Shown here piece by piece: positions 25,303 through 34,205 of a DNA stretch of 64,000 bases. The notes below the pieces were generated by a model. That model saw only the letters and a list, made by a program, of their open reading frames with translations. It ran no database searches and was not told the origin of the DNA. The stretch is from assembly GCA_947245585.1 (NCBI GenBank), contig CAMXPV010000016.1, positions 1 through 64,000 of the forward strand, in the 5' to 3' direction. This DNA is from an uncultured Lachnospiraceae bacterium (GTDB lineage: Bacteria > Bacillota > Clostridia > Lachnospirales > Lachnospiraceae). The position numbers and the translations under genes were made by a program. Position 1 is the stretch's first letter. Every line of letters starts with the position of its first letter.

Positions 25303-26045
25303 CCTCTCGCCTCCATATCCAGTAAAACCGCCGAATAATATTGTTTCAGTTCCGCCACAATCCGCTCCCGCTTTTCAATGGCCTCCGACAGCTGTTCTGC
25401 CGGAAACTGCAGCCTGGCCGCTTCCCCGAACCGGCGCACCCTAAAATCCGTAAATCCCAGAGAAAATAAATAGTCCTCCGCAGCCTCCGTGGCCGAAAGT
25501 TTTTCTTCTGTAATCCGCTCACCCGGCGGAATCCGCGTGGCCAGACAGGCGTAGGCCGGCTTGTCCCATGTGAAAAGCCCCGCCGCCTTCGACAGCCTGC
25601 GAATCTCCTCCTTGGTCAAACCGCACTCCCGCAAAGGCGACCGCACGGAAAGCTCCTTAAGCGCCCGCATCCCCGGCCGGTCGCTCTCCTCATCGGAAGC
25701 GTTTGTGCCGTCCAGCAAAACCCTGTAGCCGTCCTGTTTCGCCGCTTCGGCAATGGTTGTAAACAACAGTCTCTTGCAATGATAACAGCGATCCGGCGGA
25801 TTGGCCGCCACTGTCTCATCGGCAAGAACGTCCGTCTCCAGAATGCGCAGATCCGCCGCAAGCTGCCCCGCAAGCCGCTTCGCATCCTCCAACTCAAACT
25901 GTGGCTGAAACGCGCTCTTTACATAGTAAGCCCGCACATCGGCTCCCGCCTCTTTTGCCGCATATAACAGATACGCCGAATCCACGCCGCCCGAAAAAGC
26001 CAACGCCGCTTTATGATTTTCCCTGAAAAAATCCGCCAGATCCAT
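25299..26045 (-). CDS. larE: LarE, ATP-dependent sulfur insertase
   Basis: 248 residues with the PP-loop SGGVDS at 18-23. LarE adenylates the carboxylates of the LarB product and adds sulfur. Cys87 and Cys90 (RCYHCKRLLF) and Cys167 (KPAYACLATR) give three well-placed cysteines. Some LarE proteins sacrifice one Cys as sulfur donor, whereas others with three cysteines hold a [4Fe-4S] cluster; this protein may be of the second type, which remains to be shown. First gene of the lar run, behind a strong promoter at 26129-26158. Confidence 0.95.
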   Translation of the reverse strand: MDLADFFRENHKAALAFSGGVDSAYLLYAAKEAGADVRAYYVKSAFQPQFELEDAKRLAGQLAADLRILETDVLADETVAANPPDRCYHCKRLLFTTIAEAAKQDGYRVLLDGTNASDEESDRPGMRALKELSVRSPLRECGLTKEEIRRLSKAAGLFTWDKPAYACLATRIPPGERITEEKLSATEAAEDYLFSLGFTDFRVRRFGEAARLQFPAEQLSEAIEKRERIVAELKQYYSAVLLDMEARG

Positions 26046-26101
26046 TTCCCCTCCACGATTCGTACAAAAAAGGAAGACATATGATCTCTCTGCGAGAAAT
26101 C

Positions 26102-26122
26102 GTATACCTTCCCGTGTATACC
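26102..26122. promoter_or_regulatory. Two GTATACC elements in the lar leader
   Basis: GTATACC occurs at 26102-26108 and 26116-26122. As GTATAC is itself palindromic, the pair is both a direct and an inverted repeat, 14 bases apart, just downstream of the lar -10. The position fits a repressor or metal-sensor operator. Confidence 0.45.
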
Positions 26123-26128
26123 TATCCT

Positions 26129-26158
26129 ATTTTATCCCATATGTACGCGGCATGTCAA
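26129..26158 (-). promoter_or_regulatory. Promoter of the lar-nik operon
   Basis: Minus strand: consensus -35 TTGACA (26153-26158), 18-base spacer, -10 TAAAAT (26129-26134). The transcript would begin about 75 bases before larE. Confidence 0.75.
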
Positions 26159-26174
26159 TCCCCTGCCGCCGGAC

Positions 26175-28046
26175 TTATTCCTCGGCTCTCTCAGCCAAAA
26201 GACGCATCGGTTCCCGCTTCAAGCTTCTGTTCATCTTCACCCATGCGATTCCCACGCCCGCTGCCACGATCAACACCGTACAGTACGCCGCGGGCAATGC
26301 GCTGGCCGCCGCTTCCTCCACTTCAATCTCATTAACTATATTGGTTATTCCCGCGGTGTAGGTCGTCTCATAGTACTTCTCTCCCGCATTGGCCGCAGAG
26401 ATGTCGGCGGAAATTTGATATCCTGCCACAGCGCCCAGAATGCTCCCCAGAAAAACCAACAGGGCAAAGCCCGACAGCATAGACCAACGGCACGCGGCCT
26501 TTCCCATGCCGAGGGAACGCTCGATGGCTGTCCGCTCCGCCTGCTTTGTGATAAACAGGTGGCTGAAAAAGAACAGCAAAAGCGCCGTCAGCGCCACACC
26601 CGCCACAAGCAGGACAAGGGAAATGGCTTTCATATTGTCAATCCCCGCCTTTAACTGGGAATATCCCTTATCATAAAAGGTAAACGTCAGCTTGTCCGTG
26701 CCGTATTCCGCCCAGCTTTTCAGGAAATCATCGATGCCGCCGTTTGGAATTTGAAAAGAGGTGGTGGCATCCGTCATGGGCCCGCAGGCGACCAGATTGG
26801 TTCCGTACCGCGCCTCAATGGATTTCATAGGCACGATCAGTTCATCCGCCCCCGGATCGAAAATGCTGTCCGTACCGCTGAAAGTGACATCATAAATTCC
26901 CACCACCGTATACTCAGAGGTCTCAAAGACTTCAAGGGGACTGCCGTCGGGCGTCACCAACCCGGAATAAAAACCCATATTTCCGTCCAACCAGAATCTT
27001 TGTCCCGCATTCACCAGTCTGTCCGTAAGCAGAAGCTGTACTTTCACCGCATCGCCGAGAGACAGCCCATTGTTCTCCATAAAAGTTTTCGGCGCAAGAC
27101 ACACCTTGCTGCCGGCCGCATACTCCTCCTCACTGATATCCCTTCCTTCCATGAGGAAGCACCTCCCGTTATAGAAAGGCATCAGAAGAGCGGTCCGGTT
27201 CGTGCCCGTAACCGGCTGACAGTTCCGATAGAGCACATTTGTCTTCGCCAGATTCAAAATCCTGCGCCCTGCCTCCGTCTCGTAGAAACCGTCGGTGACT
27301 TCAAAAATCTGCTGCCCGTCCCGAAACACGTCCTCCGATTGGCTGCCGTCCGGCAAAAGAACGTCAGACTCCAACGAAAACGGCAGCATCTCCAGACCGA
27401 TATGCACCTCGTTTTTTGACTGCATCTTCTCCTCGTATACCTTACCGTGTATATAGGTCCCTTGAAAACCCAACATCGCCACATAAGTCTTATCCTTGTA
27501 GAGCATCTCCGGATTGGGATTTCTGTGGTCACAGAAATAATCCACCACGCCCTCAAGACGCGGATCACCGCCGATCACTTTCGTGATTTGAATTGGCATC
27601 GACTGATCCGGCACTGCGTCCTCCATGGGAGAAAATTCCGCTATAAAGATTCCATACAAGATTGCATTCGGAGACACACTCACATTCGTCATCAGGTATT
27701 CCGGTTGGTAAGAGATATAAAACGCCCGCTGCTCCGGCTTTGCCAGATATTCCGCTTCGGGAAAGAGCAGGTCATCCGGCGTATAGTAATCGCTGTACTG
27801 TGCGCTTTTCCGCACGTCATAATCCTTCGTCTCCGCGTTCCAGGTAAGCTTCTGCGCAAAGGAATCCGGTATCTGCCGCACCGTGCCGATGGTCATGAAG
27901 CGGTCTTCGTACTGCGCCATGGTCTGCGTCCCTTTCAGCCAGATACTTGCCCCGAGCGTCATCAGAAGCGCCGCAAACACCATCAGTCCCAGAAAAAGTA
28001 TTGTGCGCACCGGCGTGCGCATCATCTGCTTTAAGCTGTTTCTCAT
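26175..28046 (-). CDS. ABC transporter permease (FtsX/MacB-like), second of a pair
   Basis: 623 residues. One membrane segment near 14-34, a large extracytoplasmic domain of about 420 residues, and three C-terminal segments (about 470-495, 515-540, 575-600) give the four-segment FtsX/MacB topology. It overlaps the ATPase gene by 4 bases and lies in an operon of permease-ATPase-permease. Such type VII ABC systems do mechanical work on the membrane or export peptides and lipids; nothing in the sequence names the cargo. Confidence 0.88.
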   Translation of the reverse strand: MRNSLKQMMRTPVRTILFLGLMVFAALLMTLGASIWLKGTQTMAQYEDRFMTIGTVRQIPDSFAQKLTWNAETKDYDVRKSAQYSDYYTPDDLLFPEAEYLAKPEQRAFYISYQPEYLMTNVSVSPNAILYGIFIAEFSPMEDAVPDQSMPIQITKVIGGDPRLEGVVDYFCDHRNPNPEMLYKDKTYVAMLGFQGTYIHGKVYEEKMQSKNEVHIGLEMLPFSLESDVLLPDGSQSEDVFRDGQQIFEVTDGFYETEAGRRILNLAKTNVLYRNCQPVTGTNRTALLMPFYNGRCFLMEGRDISEEEYAAGSKVCLAPKTFMENNGLSLGDAVKVQLLLTDRLVNAGQRFWLDGNMGFYSGLVTPDGSPLEVFETSEYTVVGIYDVTFSGTDSIFDPGADELIVPMKSIEARYGTNLVACGPMTDATTSFQIPNGGIDDFLKSWAEYGTDKLTFTFYDKGYSQLKAGIDNMKAISLVLLVAGVALTALLLFFFSHLFITKQAERTAIERSLGMGKAACRWSMLSGFALLVFLGSILGAVAGYQISADISAANAGEKYYETTYTAGITNIVNEIEVEEAAASALPAAYCTVLIVAAGVGIAWVKMNRSLKREPMRLLAERAEE

Positions 28047-28720
28047 GCGCGCACCACCTCCAAGCGTCCGTCCAACATCCCGTAGACCACATCCGCCGCC
28101 TCAGCCACCTTTTCGTTGTGGGTGACCACGATCACCGCGTAGTTCTCTTCATGCGCCATCTTGCCGAGCAGCTCCACAATCACTGCCTCGTTCTGGCTGT
28201 CCAGATTTCCCGTGGGCTCGTCCGCCAAAAGGATCTGTCCCCCGGAAGCCATAGCCCTTGCAATGGCCACCCTCTGCTGCTCGCCGCCGCTGATCATATT
28301 CGGCATCTTTCCGTAGAGCGTATCGGGCAGACCCACTTTGGCAAGAAAGTCATGTGCCCGCTCCTTTGCCTCCTTTTTCGGAACATGCTGCAGCCCCATG
28401 GGAAACATCACGTTCTCAAGCACCGTGAGAAGAGGAAACAGATGAAACGCCTGATAGATCACAGAGGCGAGGTTCATCCGGTAAGCGTCCCTGTCGATCT
28501 CCCGGATCTCCTTCCCGTCGATATAAAGGTTTCCCTCCGTCGGCACATCAAGCCCCGCCAAAAGGGAGAGGAAGGTACTCTTTCCGCTGCCGGACTTTCC
28601 CGTGATGGCGTAGACTTTTCCCCGTTCAAAGGAACAGCTTACCCCCGTCAATGCTTTGGTCTTCTGATATTTGGACTGATATACATAGCCGATGTTTTCC
28701 GCTTCTATTATTTTACCCAT
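28043..28720 (-). CDS. ABC transporter ATP-binding protein (LolD/MacB-like)
   Basis: 225 residues from the second Met (MGKIIEAENIGY) at 28720, which has an ATGGAGGTAAAT ribosome binding site; the Met at 28732 lacks one. Walker A GKSGSGKST, signature ISGGEQQR, Walker B ILLADEPTGNLDS and the switch VTHNEKV are all intact. A single nucleotide-binding domain that would dimerise and serve the two flanking FtsX-type permeases. Confidence 0.94.
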   Translation of the reverse strand: MGKIIEAENIGYVYQSKYQKTKALTGVSCSFERGKVYAITGKSGSGKSTFLSLLAGLDVPTEGNLYIDGKEIREIDRDAYRMNLASVIYQAFHLFPLLTVLENVMFPMGLQHVPKKEAKERAHDFLAKVGLPDTLYGKMPNMISGGEQQRVAIARAMASGGQILLADEPTGNLDSQNEAVIVELLGKMAHEENYAVIVVTHNEKVAEAADVVYGMLDGRLEVVRA

Positions 28721-28762
28721 ATTTACCTCCATGTCAGAGCATTACACCCTGTTCTCCCCCTC

Positions 28763-29983
28763 TTACTGCTGCATTGACAGCAGGTACACCACGCTTCCCC
28801 TGCTCATCCGCCCGTAGGCCGCCGCCGCGCCGATCAGATAGGCGGTAAGCAGTACCCCGTTTACGGCAAGTATCCCGGGCAGCGACGATACCACCGGCGC
28901 CACCAACACATCGCCCACAACATTCCCGGCAAGCACCAACAGTATCTGCTCTGTCAGAAACAAAAAGGCCGCCGGAACCTTCTTCACGCCCTGAAGCCGC
29001 ATCAGTGCAAACTCCGCCCGCCTGCTGTTGCCGGCAAGATAGCTCACCACGTAACCGATCAGCAGCACCAGTATACACACCACCGGCAGAAACGACTGCA
29101 GAAGTTCTATGGAATGCCGCAGATGCGTGGCACTGGCGATAAAGTCGGCATCGCGGACCACCAGTGCATACCCGGTGTAGGAGGTATCCGCCTCCGGGAT
29201 GATCTCCTTTAGGCCGATCTCCTGCATCTCCTCCTTAAACCCGTTCAAGTCCATCGGGTCTTTCACATGAAAGGTGACCGTGCCCGCAAAGAACTTTAAT
29301 CCAAACTGCGCAAAGAGATTCCACGCTGCCCGGCCCGGTATGATAATATCGTTTTGGATGGCACTGGTCTTTCCCCCCGCATCCTCCATGGTTCCCGCGA
29401 TGGTCACCTCCACCGTGCCGCCCATAGGGTGTATTTCTATTTTGCCAAACTCACTGGCGGGATCGTAGTAATAGCATTTCAGAGTAATCCTGTCCCCGAT
29501 CTCCCAACCGCGTTTTTTCAGCACATTCTCGTTTACGATACACTCCATCCTGTCCGAGGCGAGCAGCTCATTAAGACTCTGCGCATCCAGACTGAACATG
29601 TCATCGGTCATCTCTGCGAGCGCCTCCACATTGTTCGCACCGGCCACATAGAGATTCAGATATTTGGAATATTCGGCCTCCTTAAAGTCTCCCTCTCCGG
29701 CCATCATAACGGTCATATAGGACAGATCCTTTACCTGACCGGACTGCTCCAGCGCCTCCACAATCTGTTCCGAGATGAACAGCTCGTTTCCCATGGTGCC
29801 GTTTAAGTTGGTCACCTGACAGAAAATCGGTACATTCTCCGAGAGCTCCCTTAACTGCGTCTGATAACTGTCAATACTCCCAAAGTACAGGTTCAAAAGA
29901 AGCACCAACATAACGCTGATCCCCACCGTGACCAGATTGGCGGCCTTTCTCCTCCTCAAGCTACATTTGACATAATCGAACAT
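28763..29983 (-). CDS. ABC transporter permease (FtsX/MacB-like), first of a pair
   Basis: 406 residues from the ATG at 29983 (MFDYVKCSLRRRKAANLVTV), behind a CAGGAAA site. A first membrane segment (about 16-33), an external domain of about 230 residues, and three closing segments (about 285-310, 330-350, 360-380) match the FtsX topology. It has shorter external parts than its partner at 26175, so the transporter is a heterodimer of unequal permeases like LolCE. It opens the three-gene operon. Confidence 0.86.
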   Translation of the reverse strand: MFDYVKCSLRRRKAANLVTVGISVMLVLLLNLYFGSIDSYQTQLRELSENVPIFCQVTNLNGTMGNELFISEQIVEALEQSGQVKDLSYMTVMMAGEGDFKEAEYSKYLNLYVAGANNVEALAEMTDDMFSLDAQSLNELLASDRMECIVNENVLKKRGWEIGDRITLKCYYYDPASEFGKIEIHPMGGTVEVTIAGTMEDAGGKTSAIQNDIIIPGRAAWNLFAQFGLKFFAGTVTFHVKDPMDLNGFKEEMQEIGLKEIIPEADTSYTGYALVVRDADFIASATHLRHSIELLQSFLPVVCILVLLIGYVVSYLAGNSRRAEFALMRLQGVKKVPAAFLFLTEQILLVLAGNVVGDVLVAPVVSSLPGILAVNGVLLTAYLIGAAAAYGRMSRGSVVYLLSMQQ

Positions 29984-30105
29984 TTTTTCCTGCCTTTCCG
30001 ACCTACTCTTTAGGTAAGATAGTCCGTTGCCTATTTTTACAATGAACATTCTAACAGAAATTTCTCTAAATTATCTCTAAAAATCCCACGGCGCATTTGG
30101 CAACT

Positions 30106-30136
30106 AAAAAGCGCGGGAATCTCCTGCAATTCCCGC
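30106..30136 (-). terminator. Terminator after the NlpC/P60 gene
   Basis: On the minus strand the stem GCGGGAAT / ATTCCCGC with an 8-base loop is followed by GCTTTTT, a standard intrinsic terminator 17 bases after the stop codon. Confidence 0.8.
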
Positions 30137-30152
30137 ACCTGCTTCACAACCG

Positions 30153-31379
30153 CTACACAATCCGTCTCACTGTGATAATACTCCGATACGTCGCGGAAGT
30201 GATCTTAATGCCCGTCCGCTCCGTACTGGCATGTACAATTTGTCCGTTTCCTATGTAAATACCCACATGGCCGCCATAGTAAATCACGTCTCCCGGTTGG
30301 GCCTCTGAGTAAGAGACACCCTTACCGACACTGGATTGTGCATAGGAGCTTCTGGGAAGGTTAATGCCGAAATTCTTATAGACCGACATCACAAAGCCGG
30401 AGCAGTCCGCCCCGTTGGTCAGGCTAGTGCCGCCCGCCACATAAGGATTTCCGATGAACTTGCAGGCATAATTGGCGATATCCGCCCCCTTGCCGCTTCC
30501 GCCGGAGACAACAGGTTTCTCCTCCTCATGCCTGTCGGAATCTTCGTCGTCGTCATCGTCCTGACTCGCCATCAGCGCCTCCTGCTCCTTTCTGCGGCGT
30601 TCTTCCTCCTCTTTTCGTTTTCTCTCCTCTTCCTCCCTGCGCTTGCGCTCTTCCTCTTCCAGTTTTTTGATCTGCGCTGTCTCCTGCTTAATTCTTGCCG
30701 TGTAAGTGGCCGCCTCCTGCTTTGCTTTCGCAAGCATTACGCCATAATTTTCATATTCCGATCTCTTCTGGGCCAACATCTCTTCCAGATATTCCTGCCC
30801 CTCCTGCAATTCTATTTTGGAGGTCTCCAGTTCCGACTTGTCCTCCTCCAACTCATCCTGCAGCTCCTCTACGCGGTGTACCGTCTCCTCGTACTCGGCA
30901 AGCAGCTTTCTGTCATAATCATAAAGCTCCTCCACATAGTTCGCCCGGTTCACCATATCGCCCATATTGCCCGAACCGAAAAAGATATGCAGATAGTTAG
31001 AATCACTCTTCTCATACATAAACTGGATACGAATTTTCATGGTTTCGTACTGCTCGTCCTTTTCGGCCACGGCCGCCTCCAGATCCACCTGTGTCTGTGC
31101 AATCTCCTCCTCTTTCTCCTCGATGGCATCCTCGATGAGATCAATGTCCGTAAGCAGGCTCACCAATTCCGCATCCATCTCGTCGATTTCTTCTTCCACG
31201 CCCTCCTGCGCCTCCTGCGCGTCAGTAATCTTCTGTTGGGCGTTCTTTAACTGTGACTGACTCTTTTTGACATCCTCTTTCAAATCGGAAATAGTGGTAG
31301 CCGAGATTGGGTCTACCACTGAAAGACACAATATGAATGCAAATACAAGATATAAACGTCTCTTTAAGCTCTTCATCAT
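30153..31379 (-). CDS. Secreted coiled-coil NlpC/P60 peptidoglycan hydrolase
   Basis: 408 residues from the ATG at 31379; its ribosome binding site is weak, and an upstream GTG at 31415 lies inside a hairpin. A signal peptide (about 3-26) precedes a long coiled coil (about 30-270, heptads rich in Glu/Lys/Gln, ending in a charged EEERKR-type run), an acidic linker (DDDDDE) and a C-terminal NlpC/P60 domain. The catalytic Cys is in GADCSGFVM and the His in GHVGIYIGNG. Like PcsB/CwlO-type proteins it cuts peptidoglycan stem peptides and is probably controlled through its coiled coil, often by FtsEX. It follows asnS and a strongly structured leader. Confidence 0.92.
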   Translation of the reverse strand: MMKSLKRRLYLVFAFILCLSVVDPISATTISDLKEDVKKSQSQLKNAQQKITDAQEAQEGVEEEIDEMDAELVSLLTDIDLIEDAIEEKEEEIAQTQVDLEAAVAEKDEQYETMKIRIQFMYEKSDSNYLHIFFGSGNMGDMVNRANYVEELYDYDRKLLAEYEETVHRVEELQDELEEDKSELETSKIELQEGQEYLEEMLAQKRSEYENYGVMLAKAKQEAATYTARIKQETAQIKKLEEEERKRREEEERKRKEEEERRRKEQEALMASQDDDDDEDSDRHEEEKPVVSGGSGKGADIANYACKFIGNPYVAGGTSLTNGADCSGFVMSVYKNFGINLPRSSYAQSSVGKGVSYSEAQPGDVIYYGGHVGIYIGNGQIVHASTERTGIKITSATYRSIITVRRIV

Positions 31380-31404
31380 CTTCGCATCCGTTCTTACATC
31401 ATGC

Positions 31405-31431
31405 GGAGAATGCACGTTTTTTGCATTCTCC
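31405..31431. repeat. 10-bp hairpin in the NlpC/P60 leader
   Basis: GGAGAATGCA and TGCATTCTCC pair perfectly around a 7-base loop. It lies just upstream of the NlpC/P60 start. Confidence 0.7.
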
Positions 31432-31432
31432 G

Positions 31433-31499
31433 GTGTAAGACTTAGAACTTCTTGGCGTCTCGTCCTATGGCGAGACGTCTTTAGAAGTTCTTCTTACAC
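31433..31499. repeat. 67-bp multi-stem hairpin between asnS and the NlpC/P60 gene
   Basis: Nested perfect arms: GTGTAAGA (31433-31440) with TCTTACAC (31492-31499), AGAACTTCT (31444-31452) with AGAAGTTCT (31483-31491), and CGTCTCG (31456-31462) with CGAGACG (31471-31477), closing on an 8-base loop. It begins 2 bases after the asnS stop. There is no T-run, so it is not a classical terminator; an RNA processing or stability element, or a small mobile repeat, are alternatives. Confidence 0.7.
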
Positions 31500-31501
31500 G
31501 C

Positions 31502-32893
31502 TTACAACTCGCAGTTATTCACTGTCCTGGGGAAAGGAATCACATCACGGATATTGCCCATTCCCGTCAGATACATAACGCAACGCTCAAATCCGAGCCC
31601 AAAACCCGCATGTCTGGCGGAACCGTACTTGCGAAGATCCAGATAAAACTGATAATCCTCCTTATTCAGTCCAATCTCCTCCATCCTGCGCTCCAAAAGC
31701 TCCAGATTATCTTCTCTCTGGCTGCCGCCGATGATCTCCCCGATGCCCGGCACCAGGCAATCCATAGCCGCCACTGTCTTGCCATCCTCATTCAGCTTCA
31801 TATAGAAAGCCTTGATCTCCTTGGGGTAATCTGTCACAAATACAGGACGCTTAAACTCCTGCTCTGTCAAAAATCTTTCATGTTCCGTCTGCAGATCGCA
31901 GCCCCACTCCACCTTGTATTCAAAGCTGTCGTTGTGCTTCTTTAAGATTTCAATGGCATCCGTATATGTCACATGGGCAAAATCGGAGTGTAACACATGG
32001 TTCAGCCGTTCAATCAAGCCCTTATCCACAAACTGATTGAAGAAATTCATCTCCTCCGGCGCGTTCTCAAGCACATAGCGAATCACATGCTTTAACATCG
32101 CCTCCGCCACCATCATATCGTCCGTCAGATCGGCAAAAGCCATCTCCGGCTCAATCATCCAAAACTCCGCCGCATGTCTGGTGGTGTTGGAATTTTCCGC
32201 CCGGAACGTTGGGCCAAAGGTATATACATTCTTAAAAGCAAAGGCATAGGTTTCCACGTTGAGCTGTCCGCTGACGGTCAAATTGGTGGGTTTCCCGAAA
32301 AAGTCCTGACTGTAATCCACCTGTCCGTCCTGCGTCCGCGGCAGATTGTTTAAATCCATGGTGGTTACCTGAAACATCTCTCCCGCACCCTCACAGTCGC
32401 TTCCCGTAATGATGGGCGTGTGCACATAGACAAATCCCCTCTCCTGAAAGAAGGTATGGATCGCATATGCGATCAGGGAACGCACACGAAAGACCGCCTG
32501 GAAGGTATTGGTTCTGGGCCGCAGATGGGAAATGGTCCGCAGATACTCAAAGCTGTGCCGCTTTTTCTGCAACGGATAGTCCGCCGTGGAGACACCCTCC
32601 ACAATGATCTCCTCCGCCTGCATCTCAAACTTCTGCTTTGCCTGGGGCGTCGCCACGATTTTTCCCCTTGCCACAATCGCAGAACCCACATTCAATTTGG
32701 ATATGGCTTCAAAATTATTAAGACCATCCGCATACACAATCTGCAGCGGTTCAAAAAACGTACCGTCATTTACCACGATAAAACCGAAGGTCTTGGAATC
32801 CCTGATACTCCTGATCCAACCGCCCACCGTCACTTCTTTGTCAATATACGCCTCGCTGTCACGATACAAATCCCTGATATCCGTTAAGTCCAT
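31502..32893 (-). CDS. asnS: Asparaginyl-tRNA synthetase
   Basis: 463 residues, normal length. The N-terminal OB-fold (about 15-105; [19 protein letters not shown]) binds the anticodon. The class II core has motif 2 around [20 protein letters not shown] near 228-247 and motif 3 [20 protein letters not shown]. The absence of the Asp-specific changes and the overall match make Asn specificity likely. Charges tRNA-Asn in the cytoplasm. The NlpC/P60 gene follows and a trigger-factor-like gene precedes it by 13 bases, but these are probably fortuitous neighbours. Confidence 0.96.
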   Translation of the reverse strand: MDLTDIRDLYRDSEAYIDKEVTVGGWIRSIRDSKTFGFIVVNDGTFFEPLQIVYADGLNNFEAISKLNVGSAIVARGKIVATPQAKQKFEMQAEEIIVEGVSTADYPLQKKRHSFEYLRTISHLRPRTNTFQAVFRVRSLIAYAIHTFFQERGFVYVHTPIITGSDCEGAGEMFQVTTMDLNNLPRTQDGQVDYSQDFFGKPTNLTVSGQLNVETYAFAFKNVYTFGPTFRAENSNTTRHAAEFWMIEPEMAFADLTDDMMVAEAMLKHVIRYVLENAPEEMNFFNQFVDKGLIERLNHVLHSDFAHVTYTDAIEILKKHNDSFEYKVEWGCDLQTEHERFLTEQEFKRPVFVTDYPKEIKAFYMKLNEDGKTVAAMDCLVPGIGEIIGGSQREDNLELLERRMEEIGLNKEDYQFYLDLRKYGSARHAGFGLGFERCVMYLTGMGNIRDVIPFPRTVNNCEL

Positions 32894-32906
32894 GTTCTTT
32901 CACCCC

Positions 32907-34001
32907 TCAGTCTATAATTGTTGCCGTTGTCTGTATGTTTCCGTTTTCTATCAAAAACGCCACTACCTTTTTCCGCATCAGATCTTCCTTAAAGGCTTCC
33001 ATATCCACACTTTTTGCGAGCTCTTCCTCGGAGGAATAGTTGTAAACCGTCATCAGTGCGGAAGCCTCCTTTGATATTTCTTCCTCCGTGGGCGCAAGGC
33101 CTTCCCTGTCCGCAATGGCCTGATACATCATATACTGCTTTGCCATCCGCTCCCCGTTCTCCTGAAAGGCTGCCTTGTATCCCGCTTCATCCATTCCCTG
33201 ATACAGCTGCATATACTGGGCAAGAGTCATGCCCACGGAAGCGGCCCTTGCGCTCATGGTATTCTCCACGCTTTTGGTAAAACGCTCCACCATCTCCTCG
33301 GGCAGTTCTTTAAACGTGCTGTTGTCCATAATAGCGGAGGCCAAAGCCGTCTCTACCTGATTGTCGTATGTGCTCTGCGCCGACTGCTCGTAAAGGTCTC
33401 TGACCCACTCTCTGAGCTCCGCAGCGGTCTGGCACGTCCCCACCTGATACCCTTCTGCGGAAAGCTGCTTTACCAACTCGTCCGTCAGTTCCGGCAGTTT
33501 ATTCTCACTGATGCTGTTGACCGTCACTTCAAACACCACGGGCGCTCCCGACAAATCCGGATTGGGTGTATACGGATCCGGGAAAGACAGGTCAAGACTT
33601 ACCTGATCTCCCTCATTTGCGCCAATCAGGCCATCCTCAAAGCCTCCGATAAAGCGACCGGAGCCGATGGTCAGGTCAAAGTCCGTTCCCGTACCTCCGT
33701 CAAAAGCAACGCCGTCCTGATACCCAACAAAATCAATGTTGACAACGTCTCCCTCCTGGACGGGTCTGCCCGTCACCGGCGCTGCTTCCGCCTTCGGTGC
33801 GAGGAAATTTTCTTCAATATAAGTGTCCACCGCATCCGCCGGCACCTCCATCTTCTCCACGGAGGCCTCAATCCCCATATAATCACCCAGCGTCACATAC
33901 TTCTCCGCCTTCACGTCTTTCAAATACTCTTTACTTCCGCAGGCAGTCAGAAACAGCGATGAAACAAGCATCACCGCCAACACATAAATTTTTCTTTTCA
34001 T
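32907..34001 (-). CDS. Trigger-factor-like FKBP lipoprotein (peptidyl-prolyl isomerase)
   Basis: 364 residues from the ATG at 34001, preceded by GAGGAGACA. The signal peptide ends with the lipobox FLTACGSK, so the mature protein is anchored outside the membrane, unlike cytoplasmic trigger factor. An FKBP domain (about 80-165; VNIDFVGYQDGVAFDGGTGT, GRFIGGFEDGLIGANEG) is followed by a helical trigger-factor C-terminal-like part (about 170-350). The likely role is folding of exported proteins. It precedes asnS by 13 bases and may share its message. Confidence 0.9.
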   Translation of the reverse strand: MKRKIYVLAVMLVSSLFLTACGSKEYLKDVKAEKYVTLGDYMGIEASVEKMEVPADAVDTYIEENFLAPKAEAAPVTGRPVQEGDVVNIDFVGYQDGVAFDGGTGTDFDLTIGSGRFIGGFEDGLIGANEGDQVSLDLSFPDPYTPNPDLSGAPVVFEVTVNSISENKLPELTDELVKQLSAEGYQVGTCQTAAELREWVRDLYEQSAQSTYDNQVETALASAIMDNSTFKELPEEMVERFTKSVENTMSARAASVGMTLAQYMQLYQGMDEAGYKAAFQENGERMAKQYMMYQAIADREGLAPTEEEISKEASALMTVYNYSSEEELAKSVDMEAFKEDLMRKKVVAFLIENGNIQTTATIID

Positions 34002-34152
34002 TGTCTCCTCAAAACCTCTTTTCATTCATAAATACAGTTTCTACTATAGCACAAATATCCTGAATTTGTCCATATCCACTAAAAGTCCCGCGATATGCCA
34101 TATGCGAACAGAAAAATGGCGATATTGTCCTATAAATATATTATTTTATACC

Positions 34153-34181
34153 ATGACTTCACTCCCAAAATGCGGTATACT
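34153..34181 (+). promoter_or_regulatory. Promoter of the MFS transporter gene
   Basis: -35 ATGACT (34153-34158), 17-base spacer, -10 TATACT (34176-34181), 25 bases before the start codon. Confidence 0.55.
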
Positions 34182-34205
34182 CCCATTTGTGAGGAGGACA
34201 ATCAA

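Noticed and set aside
30336-31250. A long plus-strand open frame opposite the NlpC/P60 gene
   Set aside because: The Leu-rich product mirrors the Glu/Lys-rich coiled coil on the other strand; no ribosome binding site or family match.
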